Shown: positions 25,427-34,058, counted from the stretch's first letter. The stretch: 64,000 bases of DNA from Donghicola sp041224595 (GCF_041224595.1 NZ_JBGFGN010000164.1:159868-223867), one strand, 5' to 3'. The notes: a model not told the origin generated them from the sequence alone. Made by a program: numbers and translations.

Positions 25427-27862
25427 TTACGACCGTGGTTTCGCGCGCAGAGTTGGATCAGCCTCGCGCGGATCTTCAGGCCACGGATGTTTCGGATAGC
25501 GCCCTCGCATGTCTTTACGGACATCCTGGTAAGAAGAATCCCAAAAACCGGGGATATCCATCGTGGTTTGGACTGGCCTCCGTGCTGGAGAGAGCAGCGT
25601 CACGCGTAAAGGCTGCCCTGCCACGGTTGGGTGCGTGGTTTGACCGAACATCTCTTGCAGTCGCAATTCGATCTCGGGGTGCTCTCCGCTATAGTCGATC
25701 GGGATTTGCCGTCCGAGGGGCGTGGTAAAATGCGCTGGCGTCTTTTGATCCAGCGCCTGCATTTGACCATAGTCGAGGCGTGCACGGAGCGCGGGAAGCA
25801 TGTCAAAGTTCTTCCACGCCGCGGATGTTTTCACGCCGGTGAGATAAGGGAGCAACCACTCTTCAGCCTCGGCCAAGAGATCGGCATCCTCCATTGAGGG
25901 CAGGCTCTGGTCCTGCGGGCGGGCGAGTTCCACGCGGGCGGCGAAACGGCGGGCAGCGTCTGTCCATGGCAGCGGCAGTTGGCGCACGCCGCCCAGCATC
26001 GCTTGGGCAACGAGGTCCGGATCGGGATCCTGCCAGATACGGTCGTCTAGCGCGATCGCGCCAAGGCGTTCCTGCTTACGGGCGATCACGCGGGCCTCGC
26101 GCGGGGACCATTCGCAGATGTCTTGCCACGCGATGCGGTCCTTGAACAGGGCACGCAGGTCTGATTGGCGGATTTCGATGGCTTGGCGGATACGGGCTTC
26201 GCGGCGGTCTCCGTCCACGTCGGTGATGACGAGGAAGGGCGCGTTGGCGGACGGGTCGGTTTCATCTAGGACCGCGCCGTTGCCGCCGGACATCAGGTAA
26301 CGCGGGGCTGTGCCTTTGCGGCGGGCACCAATGCGGTCAGGATAGGCCAGTGCCGCCATCTCGGGCAGGCTGAGGCCACGAGCTTCGGGAGCGTCTTTGG
26401 ACAGGCGCTTGGCCTCTTGTTTGATGCGCTCCAGCGTCGGGCGGTGGGGCTGATAATTTCGCTCTTCCATGAACCGGCGCGTGTCGCGGACGGCCTCGAC
26501 GCGCAGGGACAGGTCCACCGGGGCGCCGCGCAGGGGGTCTCGGTCCGCCAGCAGCGCGGCCAAGGGGGCGGCGTCGCGTCCTGCGACCGTCAGCATGTGG
26601 GCAAGGCGCGGGTGCAGCGGCAGGCGGGTGATTTTCTGGCCATGCTCCGTGATCCGCCCGTTGTCATCCAAAGCACCCAGCATTTTCAGCAGCGCGGTCG
26701 CTTCGGCATAGGAGCCCGCGTTGGGCTGGGTCAGCAGGGGCAGATCGGCGGGGTCCGCGCCCCATTGGGCCAGCTCCAACACCAGCCCCGAAAGATCAGC
26801 GCTCTCGATTTCGGCAGGGGGGAAGGGTTGCAGTCCTCCCTCTTCGCCGCGCGTCCAGAGGCGGTAGCACGTGCCCTCGGCCACGCGACCCGCACGGCCC
26901 GCGCGCTGGGTGGCTTCGGCTTTGGTGACGCGCTCGGTCACGAGACGGGACATGCCAGAGGCTGGATCGAAGCGCGACCGGCGGGCGCGGCCGGCGTCGA
27001 CCACCACACGGATGTCTTGGATCGTCAGTGAGGTTTCAGCGATGGACGTGGCCAGCACAATCTTGCGGCCCGACGTGGCTGGCTGGATCGCGGCGCGTTG
27101 GGCGGCAAAGTCCATGGCCCCGAAAAGGGGACGCACGACGCAGCCATCTGGCAGGCGGCCATTCAACAGCCCCTCGACGCGGCGGATCTCTCCTTCGCCG
27201 GGCAGGAAGACCAGAACGCCCCCTTCGGTTTCTTTGACAGCTTGAACGACCAGATCGGCAGTGGCCTCGGGGATGCGGGCTTTGGGGCCAAGGGGACGGT
27301 CCAGCCAGCGGGTTTCCACCGGATAGCTGCGCCCTTCGGAGGTGATCATGGGCGCGTCCATAAGGGCCGCTACGGGTGCGGCGTCCAAGGTCGCGGACAT
27401 AGCCACCAGCATCAGGTCATCGCGCAGGGCGCCCGCGACTTCCAAACATAAAGCCAGCCCCAGATCGGCGTTCAGCGACCGTTCGTGGAATTCGTCAAAG
27501 ATCACCGCGCCCACGCCTGCCAGTTCGGGGTCGTGCTGAATGCGGCGGGTCAGGATGCCTTCGGTCACGACCTCTATTCGGGTGGATTTGGACACCTTTG
27601 ATTCGCCGCGCACTCGGTAACCCACGGTTTGGCCCACAGGTTCACCCAAGGTCTCGGCCATCCGCTCGGCAGCGGCGCGGGCGGCCAAGCGGCGCGGCTC
27701 CAGCATCACGACGCGCCCGTCCGTCAGGCCCGCCTGCATCATCGCCAGCGGCACGACGGTCGTCTTGCCCGCGCCGGGGGGCGCTTGCAGCACGGCGCGT
27801 CCGCGCGAACGCAGGGCTTGGATCAGGTCATCGAGGGCGGCGTGAATGGGCAATTCGGTCAT
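25427..27862 (-). CDS. hrpB: HrpB-type ATP-dependent DExH helicase
   Basis: An 811-aa RNA helicase-like protein. Motif I is QAPPGAGKTTVVPLA, motif II DEFHERS (DEFH rather than DEAH, typical of HrpB), motif III MSATLD, and motif VI appears as EATQRAGRAGRVAEG. The helicase-associated HA2 domain and the HrpB C-terminal domain follow. The start at 27862 gives MTELPIHAALDDL, as in relatives. Its role in bacteria is poorly defined; mRNA processing or ribosome assembly has been proposed. It is divergent from meaB with about 97 bp between. Confidence 0.93.
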   Translation of the reverse strand: MTELPIHAALDDLIQALRSRGRAVLQAPPGAGKTTVVPLAMMQAGLTDGRVVMLEPRRLAARAAAERMAETLGEPVGQTVGYRVRGESKVSKSTRIEVVTEGILTRRIQHDPELAGVGAVIFDEFHERSLNADLGLALCLEVAGALRDDLMLVAMSATLDAAPVAALMDAPMITSEGRSYPVETRWLDRPLGPKARIPEATADLVVQAVKETEGGVLVFLPGEGEIRRVEGLLNGRLPDGCVVRPLFGAMDFAAQRAAIQPATSGRKIVLATSIAETSLTIQDIRVVVDAGRARRSRFDPASGMSRLVTERVTKAEATQRAGRAGRVAEGTCYRLWTRGEEGGLQPFPPAEIESADLSGLVLELAQWGADPADLPLLTQPNAGSYAEATALLKMLGALDDNGRITEHGQKITRLPLHPRLAHMLTVAGRDAAPLAALLADRDPLRGAPVDLSLRVEAVRDTRRFMEERNYQPHRPTLERIKQEAKRLSKDAPEARGLSLPEMAALAYPDRIGARRKGTAPRYLMSGGNGAVLDETDPSANAPFLVITDVDGDRREARIRQAIEIRQSDLRALFKDRIAWQDICEWSPREARVIARKQERLGAIALDDRIWQDPDPDLVAQAMLGGVRQLPLPWTDAARRFAARVELARPQDQSLPSMEDADLLAEAEEWLLPYLTGVKTSAAWKNFDMLPALRARLDYGQMQALDQKTPAHFTTPLGRQIPIDYSGEHPEIELRLQEMFGQTTHPTVAGQPLRVTLLSPARRPVQTTMDIPGFWDSSYQDVRKDMRGRYPKHPWPEDPREADPTLRAKPRS

Positions 27863-27959
27863 ATAGTTCTTATGACGCAGGTGTTTGCGCCCGTCCACGG
27901 GTGGACAGCGCCCTGCCCACTTGGCACAAACGCCAGCGATACGGAGGAAGGGTTTGGCA

Positions 27960-28946
27960 ATGAACATCACCGACATGGGCGATCGCATTCTGGCAGGGGA
28001 CCGGCGCGCTTTGGCACGGGCCATCACGCTGGTGGAAAGCGGTCGGGCCGACCACCGCGAACAGGCGACCGAACTGCTGGAATACCTTCGCCCTTGCGGT
28101 CGTCAGGGCCTGCGGATCGGCCTGTCGGGGACGCCTGGGGTGGGCAAATCGACGTTCATTGAAAGCTTCGGAATGATGCTGACCGCCTTGGGTCTGCGCG
28201 TTGCGGTTCTGGCGGTGGACCCCAGCTCGGCCCGCTCTGGCGGCTCCATTCTGGGGGACAAGACACGAATGGAGCGGCTGAGCCGCGATCCCATGGCCTT
28301 TATCCGCCCCTCTCCCAGCCAATCGCATCTTGGCGGAGTGGCCCGCCGCACGCGCGAGGCGGTGGCGTTGTGTGAGGCCAGCGGCTTTGACATCATCCTG
28401 ATCGAGACCGTAGGCGTCGGCCAGTCCGAGACTGTGGTGGCCGAGATGTCCGACCTGTTCATCCTGCTGATGGCCCCTGCAGGCGGCGACGAACTTCAGG
28501 GCGTCAAACGCGGGATTATGGAGATTGCTGACATTATCTTGGTGAACAAGGCCGACGGCGATCTGAAGCCCGTCGCGACCCGCACCCAAGCGGACTACGC
28601 CGGTGCCCTGCGCCTGCTGCGAAAGCGCCCGCAAGACCCCGAGGGCTTCCCCAAGGCGATGTGCGTCTCCGCGCTTGAGGAAAACGGCCTGCAAACCGCG
28701 TGGGACGAGATGCAGACTCTGTCCGGTTGGCGCCGCGAACAGGGCTTCTTTGACCAGCGCCGCGCGGATCAGGCGCGCTACTGGTTCGAAGAAGAGGTCC
28801 GCCAAACCCTGCTCGCGCAGTTGACGGCCCCCGGCCCCTTGCGCGATAAAATGCAGGCCCTTGGGACAGAGGTCGCGGCAGGCGAGACGACGCCAAGCCT
28901 TGCAGCGCAAGAAATGTTGAAAACATTGGGCCTAAGTGACGGGTGA
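27960..28946 (+). CDS. meaB: methylmalonyl-CoA mutase-associated GTPase
   Basis: A 328-aa G3E-family GTPase (MeaB/ArgK) that guards and reloads the B12-dependent methylmalonyl-CoA mutase. The P-loop is GLSGTPGVGKSTFIE, followed by AVLAVDPSSARSGGSILGDKTRM, the ETVGVGQSE switch and VNKADGD for guanine. AGGAAGG precedes the ATG at 27960. The mutase genes themselves are not in this window, but PrpE and methylmalonyl-CoA epimerase are, pointing to a complete propionyl-CoA to succinyl-CoA route in this organism. Confidence 0.93.
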   Translation: MNITDMGDRILAGDRRALARAITLVESGRADHREQATELLEYLRPCGRQGLRIGLSGTPGVGKSTFIESFGMMLTALGLRVAVLAVDPSSARSGGSILGDKTRMERLSRDPMAFIRPSPSQSHLGGVARRTREAVALCEASGFDIILIETVGVGQSETVVAEMSDLFILLMAPAGGDELQGVKRGIMEIADIILVNKADGDLKPVATRTQADYAGALRLLRKRPQDPEGFPKAMCVSALEENGLQTAWDEMQTLSGWRREQGFFDQRRADQARYWFEEEVRQTLLAQLTAPGPLRDKMQALGTEVAAGETTPSLAAQEMLKTLGLSDG

Positions 28947-28951
28947 ATCGC

Positions 28952-28980
28952 TTGACGTTCCCCTGAATCTCACCTACACG
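28952..28980 (+). promoter_or_regulatory. probable sigma-70-type promoter for rpmB
   Basis: TTGACG (28952-28957), 17-bp spacer, TACACG (28975-28980), located 105 bp before the rpmB ATG and just after the meaB stop. Confidence 0.55.
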
Positions 28981-28997
28981 ACCGCGATACGGATTCC

Positions 28998-29056
28998 AGG
29001 GGCGTAGGTTTTTGCGCCCCTTTGATATTCGAGGGCGCAGTGGCGCCCAGCCACTG
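28998..29056 (+). promoter_or_regulatory. structured 5' leader of rpmB
   Basis: One hairpin AGGGGCG/CGCCCCT (28998-29021) is followed by two mutually exclusive stems: GGGCGC (29033-29038) with GCGCCC (29043-29048), or CAGTGG (29038-29043) with CCACTG (29051-29056). The first hairpin might instead be a meaB terminator. Ribosomal protein leaders often carry autoregulatory structures, but I know of no established L28 leader that matches. Confidence 0.4.
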
Positions 29057-29084
29057 ACATCGAGATCGAAACGAGGAAAGTAAC

Positions 29085-29375
29085 ATGTCGCGCCGCTGCG
29101 AACTGACCGGTAAAGGCCCCATGACTGGCAACAATGTCAGCCACGCAAACAACAAAACCCGCCGTCGTTACCTGCCCAACCTGAACGACGTGACCCTGCA
29201 GTCTGAGACTCTGGGTCGTGGCGTGAAGCTACGCATTTCGGCTGCTGCTCTGCGGAGCGTCGACCACCGCGGTGGTCTGGACGCGTTCCTGGCAAAAGCA
29301 AAAGACACCGAGCTGTCGTCGACCGCTCTGAAGGTGAAAAAAGAGATCGCAAAAGCACAGGCAGCAACCGCCTAA
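29085..29375 (+). CDS. rpmB: 50S ribosomal protein L28
   Basis: A 96-aa ribosomal protein with the invariant start MSRRCELTGKGPMTGNNVSHANNKT and the following RRYLPNL. It contains only one cysteine near the N-terminus, so it is the zinc-free (C-minus) form. GAGGAAAG precedes the ATG. It has its own promoter candidate and terminator. The alphaproteobacterial C-terminal extension rich in Lys and Ala is present. Confidence 0.97.
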   Translation: MSRRCELTGKGPMTGNNVSHANNKTRRRYLPNLNDVTLQSETLGRGVKLRISAAALRSVDHRGGLDAFLAKAKDTELSSTALKVKKEIAKAQAATA

Positions 29376-29400
29376 TCCGCTTTTGAGCACTCGACAAAAA

Positions 29401-29434
29401 AGACCCTGCGGCCATTGGCGCAGGGTCTTTTTTT
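29401..29434 (+). terminator. intrinsic terminator after rpmB
   Basis: Perfect 10-bp stem AGACCCTGCG/CGCAGGGTCT, loop GCCATTGG, followed by eight or nine T residues. Confidence 0.93.
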
Positions 29435-29444
29435 ATGCCCCGCC

Positions 29445-29473
29445 TTGTGGCCGGTTCGCGGCCTGCGTAAATC
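29445..29473 (+). promoter_or_regulatory. promoter candidate giving a leaderless mRNA at 29481
   Basis: TTGTGG (29445-29450), 17-bp spacer, TAAATC (29468-29473). The predicted start of transcription falls at or next to the ATG at 29481. There is no Shine-Dalgarno sequence, and the rpmB terminator ends only 47 bp upstream. Confidence 0.4.
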
Positions 29474-29480
29474 TTTGGCG

Positions 29481-29828
29481 ATGAGAAAACTCGGCCTCCA
29501 TATCTTCAGCCTGCTGCTGGCCTGTCTTATGGCGTTCACTGCCGTGCACATGGGCTATATCCGCGGGCAGGCCCCCGCCGTGGGGCAGATGGAGCTATGT
29601 ACGGGCACAGGCCCTGTGACCATCGGTGTCGACGCCGACGGCAAGCCCGCGAGCCTGCACTACTGCCCGGACTGCGCGCTGACCCTGCTGGCGGCAGTCG
29701 CTGTGTGGCAACCAGAGACCCACACGTCTTATCATCACAGCATAGCCTATTTCCCTGTCGAAACGTGGACCGCCCACAGCGCAGCCGCCCCGTTGGCCTG
29801 CGCCCGTGGACCGCCTGTTCTGGCCTGA
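29481..29828 (+). CDS. DUF2946-like small membrane-anchored protein (copper context)
   Basis: A 115-aa protein with an N-terminal signal anchor (about 6-28). The middle contains LCTGTGPVTIGVDADGKP and then HYCPDCALTLL, the Cys-rich pattern of DUF2946-type proteins commonly found beside copper chaperones. A His cluster (THTSYHHS) follows. The ATG at 29481 is chosen because the hydrophobic segment begins there; no ribosome site is visible. It is 48 nt upstream of the PCu(A)C copper chaperone gene in the same direction, so a role in periplasmic copper handling is plausible but unproven. Confidence 0.75.
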   Translation: MRKLGLHIFSLLLACLMAFTAVHMGYIRGQAPAVGQMELCTGTGPVTIGVDADGKPASLHYCPDCALTLLAAVAVWQPETHTSYHHSIAYFPVETWTAHSAAAPLACARGPPVLA

Positions 29829-29876
29829 TCCCAACCTCAGACCAAAACAACCCATTCTCGAACAAGGAAAATCCTT

Positions 29877-30386
29877 ATGACTTTCGCACTCAAGGCGATT
29901 GCCGCTCTGTCTGTCTGCGCCCTGCCCCTGTGCGCCGGCGCTGAAATCGCTATCAAAGATGCCTATGCGCGCTCGGCTTCGCCTGTCGCCAAATCCGGCG
30001 CAGCGTTCTTTGTAATCGAAAACACGGGCACCGAAGACGACCAGTTGATCGACGCACGCTCGGACGCAGCGAAAAAGATTGAGCTGCACACCCATATCGA
30101 CGCGGGCAACGGCGTCATGCAGATGCGCGAAGTCGAAGACGGCTTCCCCGTGCCTGCAGGTGGGTCTCACGCGCTGGCACGCGGCGGCGATCACGTCATG
30201 TTCATGGGCCTGAACGCGCCCTTCGAACAGGGAAACATGCTGAACGTCACGCTGGTCTTTGAAAAGGCTGGCGAGATCGAAGTCCAGATCCCCGTCGACC
30301 TGGAACGTCAGGATGCCCACGGCGCCATGCAGCATGGCAAAATGGAGCACGGAAAGATGGACCATGGGAAGATGAATAGCCACTAA
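29877..30386 (+). CDS. periplasmic copper chaperone PCu(A)C
   Basis: A 169-aa exported protein with a signal peptide (about 1-21). The PCu(A)C core shows AYARSASP, GAAFFVIENTG, the metal-binding ELHTHIDAGNGVMQMREV and LARGGDHVMFMGLN, matching the H(M)X10MX21HXM copper site. The C-terminus is a His/Met tail with repeated HGKM units, as in chaperones that deliver Cu(I) to the CuA site of cytochrome oxidase. AAGGAAA precedes the ATG. It is likely co-transcribed with the upstream DUF2946-like gene. Confidence 0.92.
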   Translation: MTFALKAIAALSVCALPLCAGAEIAIKDAYARSASPVAKSGAAFFVIENTGTEDDQLIDARSDAAKKIELHTHIDAGNGVMQMREVEDGFPVPAGGSHALARGGDHVMFMGLNAPFEQGNMLNVTLVFEKAGEIEVQIPVDLERQDAHGAMQHGKMEHGKMDHGKMNSH

Positions 30387-30438
30387 GGCTGCTCACCTCA
30401 TCTGATCCAAGCAGGGCGGCGCCGGAAACGGCCCGCCC

Positions 30439-31137
30439 TTATCTTCTGACGGATAGCATTTTCTCGACCCACTCGGGCACGATATCGCTGGCCTTGCCGC
30501 AATGGCTTTCGGCGAAATCAGACACCACGGCAGAGGGCTCTAGGTTCAGCTCGATCGTGATGGCCCCATGGCGTGCTGCGTCCTGCACGAAGGCGGCAGC
30601 CGGATAGACATTCCCGCTGGTTCCGACAGACACGAAGTAATCGCAACTGCGCAGGTGATCCCAGATCTCTTCCATGTCATAGGGCATTTCCCCGAACCAG
30701 ACGATGTCAGGGCGCGTGGCGACCTCTTTGCATTTGGGGCAGCGGTCGGTGATCTTCATGTTCAGGGGCGCGGGCCAACGGTGGCCACACCCTGCGCACA
30801 AAGCCCCCTCAAGGAAGCCATGCATGTGCATCACGTTCTGGCTGCCCGCACGTTCATGCAACCCGTCCACGTTCTGGGTGACGACGGTAACCTCGCCAGT
30901 GAACTCTCGCTCCAGCTTGGCCAAGGCATAATGCGCGGCGTTGGGTTCGGCCTCGCGCGCTTGGGCACGACGCATGTTGTAGAAGTTCTGAACCAGCTTG
31001 GGATCGCGAGCAAACCCTTCGGGAGTAGCAACGTCCTCGATGCGGTGCGCGGCCCACAAGCCGCCTTCGTCACGGAACGTCCCCAGCCCGCTTTCGGCCG
31101 AAATCCCCGCACCCGTCAAAATCACGATCTTTTCCAT
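30439..31137 (-). CDS. cobB: NAD-dependent protein deacylase (sirtuin)
   Basis: A 232-aa class III sirtuin. NAD-binding motifs are LTGAGISAESGLGTFRDEGG near the N-terminus and VTQNVDGLHERAG, with the catalytic His in HMHG. The zinc ribbon has CAGC and CPKC, and RPDIVWFGEMPYDMEEI completes the site. Tyr and Arg corresponding to the desuccinylase Y-x-x-R are not clearly present. One expected target is acetyl-CoA synthetase-type ligases such as PrpE, whose acylatable lysine is visible in this window; that link is inferred from the known CobB role. Divergent from the phosphatase gene by 54 bp. Confidence 0.93.
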   Translation of the reverse strand: MEKIVILTGAGISAESGLGTFRDEGGLWAAHRIEDVATPEGFARDPKLVQNFYNMRRAQAREAEPNAAHYALAKLEREFTGEVTVVTQNVDGLHERAGSQNVMHMHGFLEGALCAGCGHRWPAPLNMKITDRCPKCKEVATRPDIVWFGEMPYDMEEIWDHLRSCDYFVSVGTSGNVYPAAAFVQDAARHGAITIELNLEPSAVVSDFAESHCGKASDIVPEWVEKMLSVRR

Positions 31138-31191
31138 TGCCCCGCCCTCTGTTAGCCCGTTTTTATTCAACCCTGACAAAGGAACCCCGCC

Positions 31192-31644
31192 ATGACCAGC
31201 ATCCTCTTCGTCTGCCTTGGAAACATCTGCCGCTCGCCGTCGGCAGAGGGCGTTGTGCGGGCAATGGCTGGGGATTTGGCGCTTACTTTAGACAGCGCGG
31301 GGACAGGGCCGTGGCATGTTGGCGAGGCCCCCTACGGTCCCATGCAAATCGCCGCCAATGCGCGCGGCTATGACCTAAGCCACCTGCGCGCCCGCCAGAT
31401 CACGCGCGGGGATTTCGACCGGTTCGACCTGATCATCACGATGGACAAGAACAACCAGCGCGATGTGCAGGCCATCCGCCCCAATGGAAACACGACGCCG
31501 GTGCGCATGCTGTCGGACTACAGCAAAAAGCCCGGCACAGGTGTACCGGACCCCTATTACAGCCGCGATTTCGACGGCACGCTGGATATGATCGAGGATG
31601 CTGCGCGTGGCCTAATCGCCACGCTGCGCGATCAGGAGCAGTAA
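31192..31644 (+). CDS. low-molecular-weight protein-tyrosine phosphatase
   Basis: A 150-aa phosphatase. The active-site loop CLGNICRSPSAEG (C-x5-R-S) is at residues about 7-19 and the general-acid DPYY near the C-terminus. Length is normal. AAGGAAC precedes the ATG. Its last 13 nt overlap the end of the convergent gene at 31632-31949. It could act on protein tyrosine phosphate; arsenate reductase members are similar, but there is no ars context. Confidence 0.93.
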   Translation: MTSILFVCLGNICRSPSAEGVVRAMAGDLALTLDSAGTGPWHVGEAPYGPMQIAANARGYDLSHLRARQITRGDFDRFDLIITMDKNNQRDVQAIRPNGNTTPVRMLSDYSKKPGTGVPDPYYSRDFDGTLDMIEDAARGLIATLRDQEQ

Positions 31645-31949
31645 AGCTCTGCGGTTTGGCCGAAACGCTTGTAACGGTCCCAGAATTCCTTGTGGCTGCG
31701 GCGGTCAGACATTTTGACCTCCTGCGCCTTGTCCGAATCCTTGAAAAAGTCTGCCGCCTGACGCTGATCCGCGCGGGACAGCGTCTGGTCGGCGACACGG
31801 CCGATGCAGCCACAGAGCGAGGCCGAGGCCTGAGGGCGGTCGGATTGGCGGCATGCGCGTTCGACGGGGCCTGCCAGCGTGGCGGTTGCTGTTGCGCTGG
31901 CCAGAAGACCGGCGGTGCACAGAAGTGTAACGGTTTTGCGGATCATCAC
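31632..31949 (-). CDS. small secreted cysteine-containing protein
   Basis: A 105-aa protein with a signal peptide (about 1-26, ending LAG). The mature part begins PVERACRQSDRPQASASLCGCIGRVAD, followed by a conserved MSDRRSHKEFWDRYKRFG segment and a terminal YCS. Four cysteines suggest disulphides. Similar proteins in Rhodobacterales are often labelled 'arginine transporter', which the sequence does not support: there are no membrane segments beyond the signal. Function unknown. It overlaps the convergent phosphatase gene by 13 nt. Confidence 0.75.
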   Translation of the reverse strand: MMIRKTVTLLCTAGLLASATATATLAGPVERACRQSDRPQASASLCGCIGRVADQTLSRADQRQAADFFKDSDKAQEVKMSDRRSHKEFWDRYKRFGQTAELYCS

Positions 31950-32252
31950 TGCTCGTCCCTAGCTATAAACTGCTATTTGCAAGGAGCATGCCGTAAGCGC
32001 CGCTTTCTTTCAACAAACGCTACCCGTTTGCTCCATGGAATTGTTGTCATCGGCATTGATTTGCCGATGAACCCATCCATTCGGACGTCAGATCATGCGC
32101 AGAAATGGGCAGCGGGATCGCAACAGCCGTGTGATCTGGCGCGATGAACGAATCTGTTAGGTGTGCTCGGTCGATCAAAAAGCTGCAAAACAGGGGCTCT
32201 GGCCCCATCGAGTCGCTTGACCAAACCTATTTTCCACCGCATATCGCCGTGC
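31950..32252. other. 303-bp intergenic region upstream of lepA
   Basis: No convincing gene. It contains a perfect 9-bp hairpin TCATCGGCA/TGCCGATGA at 32047-32070 (6-nt loop, no T-tract) and the lepA promoter candidate at 32217-32245. The leftward gene at 31949 must also draw its promoter from here. Confidence 0.6.
32217..32245 (+). promoter_or_regulatory. promoter candidate for lepA, implying a leaderless mRNA
   Basis: TTGACC (32217-32222), 17-bp spacer, CATATC (32240-32245). Only 7 nt separate the -10 from the ATG at 32253, and no Shine-Dalgarno sequence precedes that ATG. Confidence 0.5.
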
Positions 32253-34052
32253 ATGACAGAGCTCTCGAACATCCGCAATTTCTCGATCGTTGCCCACATC
32301 GACCACGGTAAATCCACCTTGGCCGACCGGCTGATTCAATTGACTGGCACCGTCGCCGAACGTGACATGAAGGCCCAGCTTCTGGACTCCATGGACATCG
32401 AGCGCGAGCGCGGGATCACCATCAAGGCGAACACCGTCCGGATCGACTATCCGGCCAAGGACGGTCAGACCTATGTGCTGAACCTGATCGACACCCCCGG
32501 CCACGTGGACTTCTCCTACGAGGTCAGCCGCTCGATGCAGGCGGTCGAGGGATCGCTCTTGGTCGTCGACTCGACCCAAGGCGTCGAGGCGCAGACTCTG
32601 GCCAACGTCTACCAGGCGATCGACGCGGACCACGAGATCGTGCCCGTCTTGAACAAGGTCGACCTGCCCGCATCCGATTGCGAACGTGTGGCAGAGCAGA
32701 TCGAAGACGTGATCGGTATCGACGCGTCGGACTCGGTTCATATCTCGGCCAAGACCGGCGTCGGCATCCCCGACGTGCTCGAAGCCATCGTGACCCGCCT
32801 GCCAGCGCCCAAGGGCGACCGCAACGCACCACTCAAGGCGATGCTGGTGGACAGCTACTACGATCCCTACCTCGGTGTTGTGGTCATTATCCGAGTCATC
32901 GACGGCGTCATCAAAAAGGGCGACCGGATCAAGATGATGAAAACCGGCGGCCAGTACCCCGTTGAAAAGCTGGGTGTCTTCCGTCCGCAAATGCAAGACA
33001 TCGCGGAGCTTGGACCGGGCGAGATCGGCTTCCTGACTGCGTCGATCAAACAGGTCCGCGACACCCGCGTCGGTGACACCATCACCACCGAGAAAAAGGG
33101 CTGCGAAACCGCCCTGCCCGGCTTCAAACCTTCGATCCCCGTGGTCTTCTGTGGCCTGTTTCCCGTGGACAGCGCCGAGTTCGACGACCTACGCAACGCG
33201 ATCGAGAAGCTGGCCCTGAACGACGCATCGTTCAGCTACGAGATGGAAAGCTCGGCCGCTCTGGGCTTTGGCTTCCGCTGCGGCTTCCTTGGTCTGTTGC
33301 ACCTTGAGGTGATCCGCGACCGGATCGAGCGCGAGTACAACATCGAGCTGATCACCACCGCGCCGAGCGTGGTCTACCACATCTACATGCGCGACGGTGA
33401 GCTGATCGAGCTGCACAACCCCGCCGACATGCCCGACCCCTCCAAGGTCGAGCGCATCGAAGAGCCGCGCATCAAAGCGACGATCATGGTCCCCGACGAG
33501 TACCTTGGCGACGTGCTAAAGCTGTGTCAGGACCGCCGCGGCATCCAAGAAGATCTGACCTACGCCGGCACCCGCGCGATGGCGGTCTATGACCTGCCGC
33601 TGAACGAAGTGGTCTTTGACTTCTATGACCGCCTGAAATCGGTGACCAAGGGCTACGCATCGTTTGACTACCAGATGACCGGCTACCGCGAAGACATGCT
33701 GGTAAAGATGCAGATTCTGGTCAATGACGAGCCTGTGGACGCGCTGTCGATCATGGTGCACCGCACCCGCGCCGAAATGCGCGGCCGCGCCATGTGCGAG
33801 AAGCTCAAAGAGCTGATCCCCCGCCACATGTTCAAGATTCCGATTCAGGCCGCAATCGGTGGCAAGGTGATTGCCCGCGAAACGCTGGCCGCGCTGCGCA
33901 AGGACGTCACCGCGAAATGTTACGGTGGTGACGCCACACGTAAGCGGAAGCTGCTGGAAAAGCAAAAAGCCGGTAAGAAAAAGATGCGCCAGTTCGGCCG
34001 CGTCGAAATCCCCCAAGAGGCGTTTATCAACGCGCTCAAGATGGACGATTGA
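32253..34052 (+). CDS. lepA: elongation factor 4 (back-translocase GTPase)
   Basis: A 599-aa translational GTPase. Motifs: AHIDHGKSTLADRL (P-loop, residues about 13-26), ERERGITIKA (switch I), DTPGHVDFSYEV (switch II), NKVDLPASD for guanine. The LepA-specific C-terminal domain ends with KCYGGDATRKRKLLEKQKAGKK. The start at 32253 gives the conserved MTELSNIRNFSIVAHIDHGKS. It has no ribosome site and a promoter-like sequence immediately upstream. Known role: ribosome assembly and elongation control under stress. Confidence 0.96.
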   Translation: MTELSNIRNFSIVAHIDHGKSTLADRLIQLTGTVAERDMKAQLLDSMDIERERGITIKANTVRIDYPAKDGQTYVLNLIDTPGHVDFSYEVSRSMQAVEGSLLVVDSTQGVEAQTLANVYQAIDADHEIVPVLNKVDLPASDCERVAEQIEDVIGIDASDSVHISAKTGVGIPDVLEAIVTRLPAPKGDRNAPLKAMLVDSYYDPYLGVVVIIRVIDGVIKKGDRIKMMKTGGQYPVEKLGVFRPQMQDIAELGPGEIGFLTASIKQVRDTRVGDTITTEKKGCETALPGFKPSIPVVFCGLFPVDSAEFDDLRNAIEKLALNDASFSYEMESSAALGFGFRCGFLGLLHLEVIRDRIEREYNIELITTAPSVVYHIYMRDGELIELHNPADMPDPSKVERIEEPRIKATIMVPDEYLGDVLKLCQDRRGIQEDLTYAGTRAMAVYDLPLNEVVFDFYDRLKSVTKGYASFDYQMTGYREDMLVKMQILVNDEPVDALSIMVHRTRAEMRGRAMCEKLKELIPRHMFKIPIQAAIGGKVIARETLAALRKDVTAKCYGGDATRKRKLLEKQKAGKKKMRQFGRVEIPQEAFINALKMDD

Positions 34053-34058
34053 TTGGAG

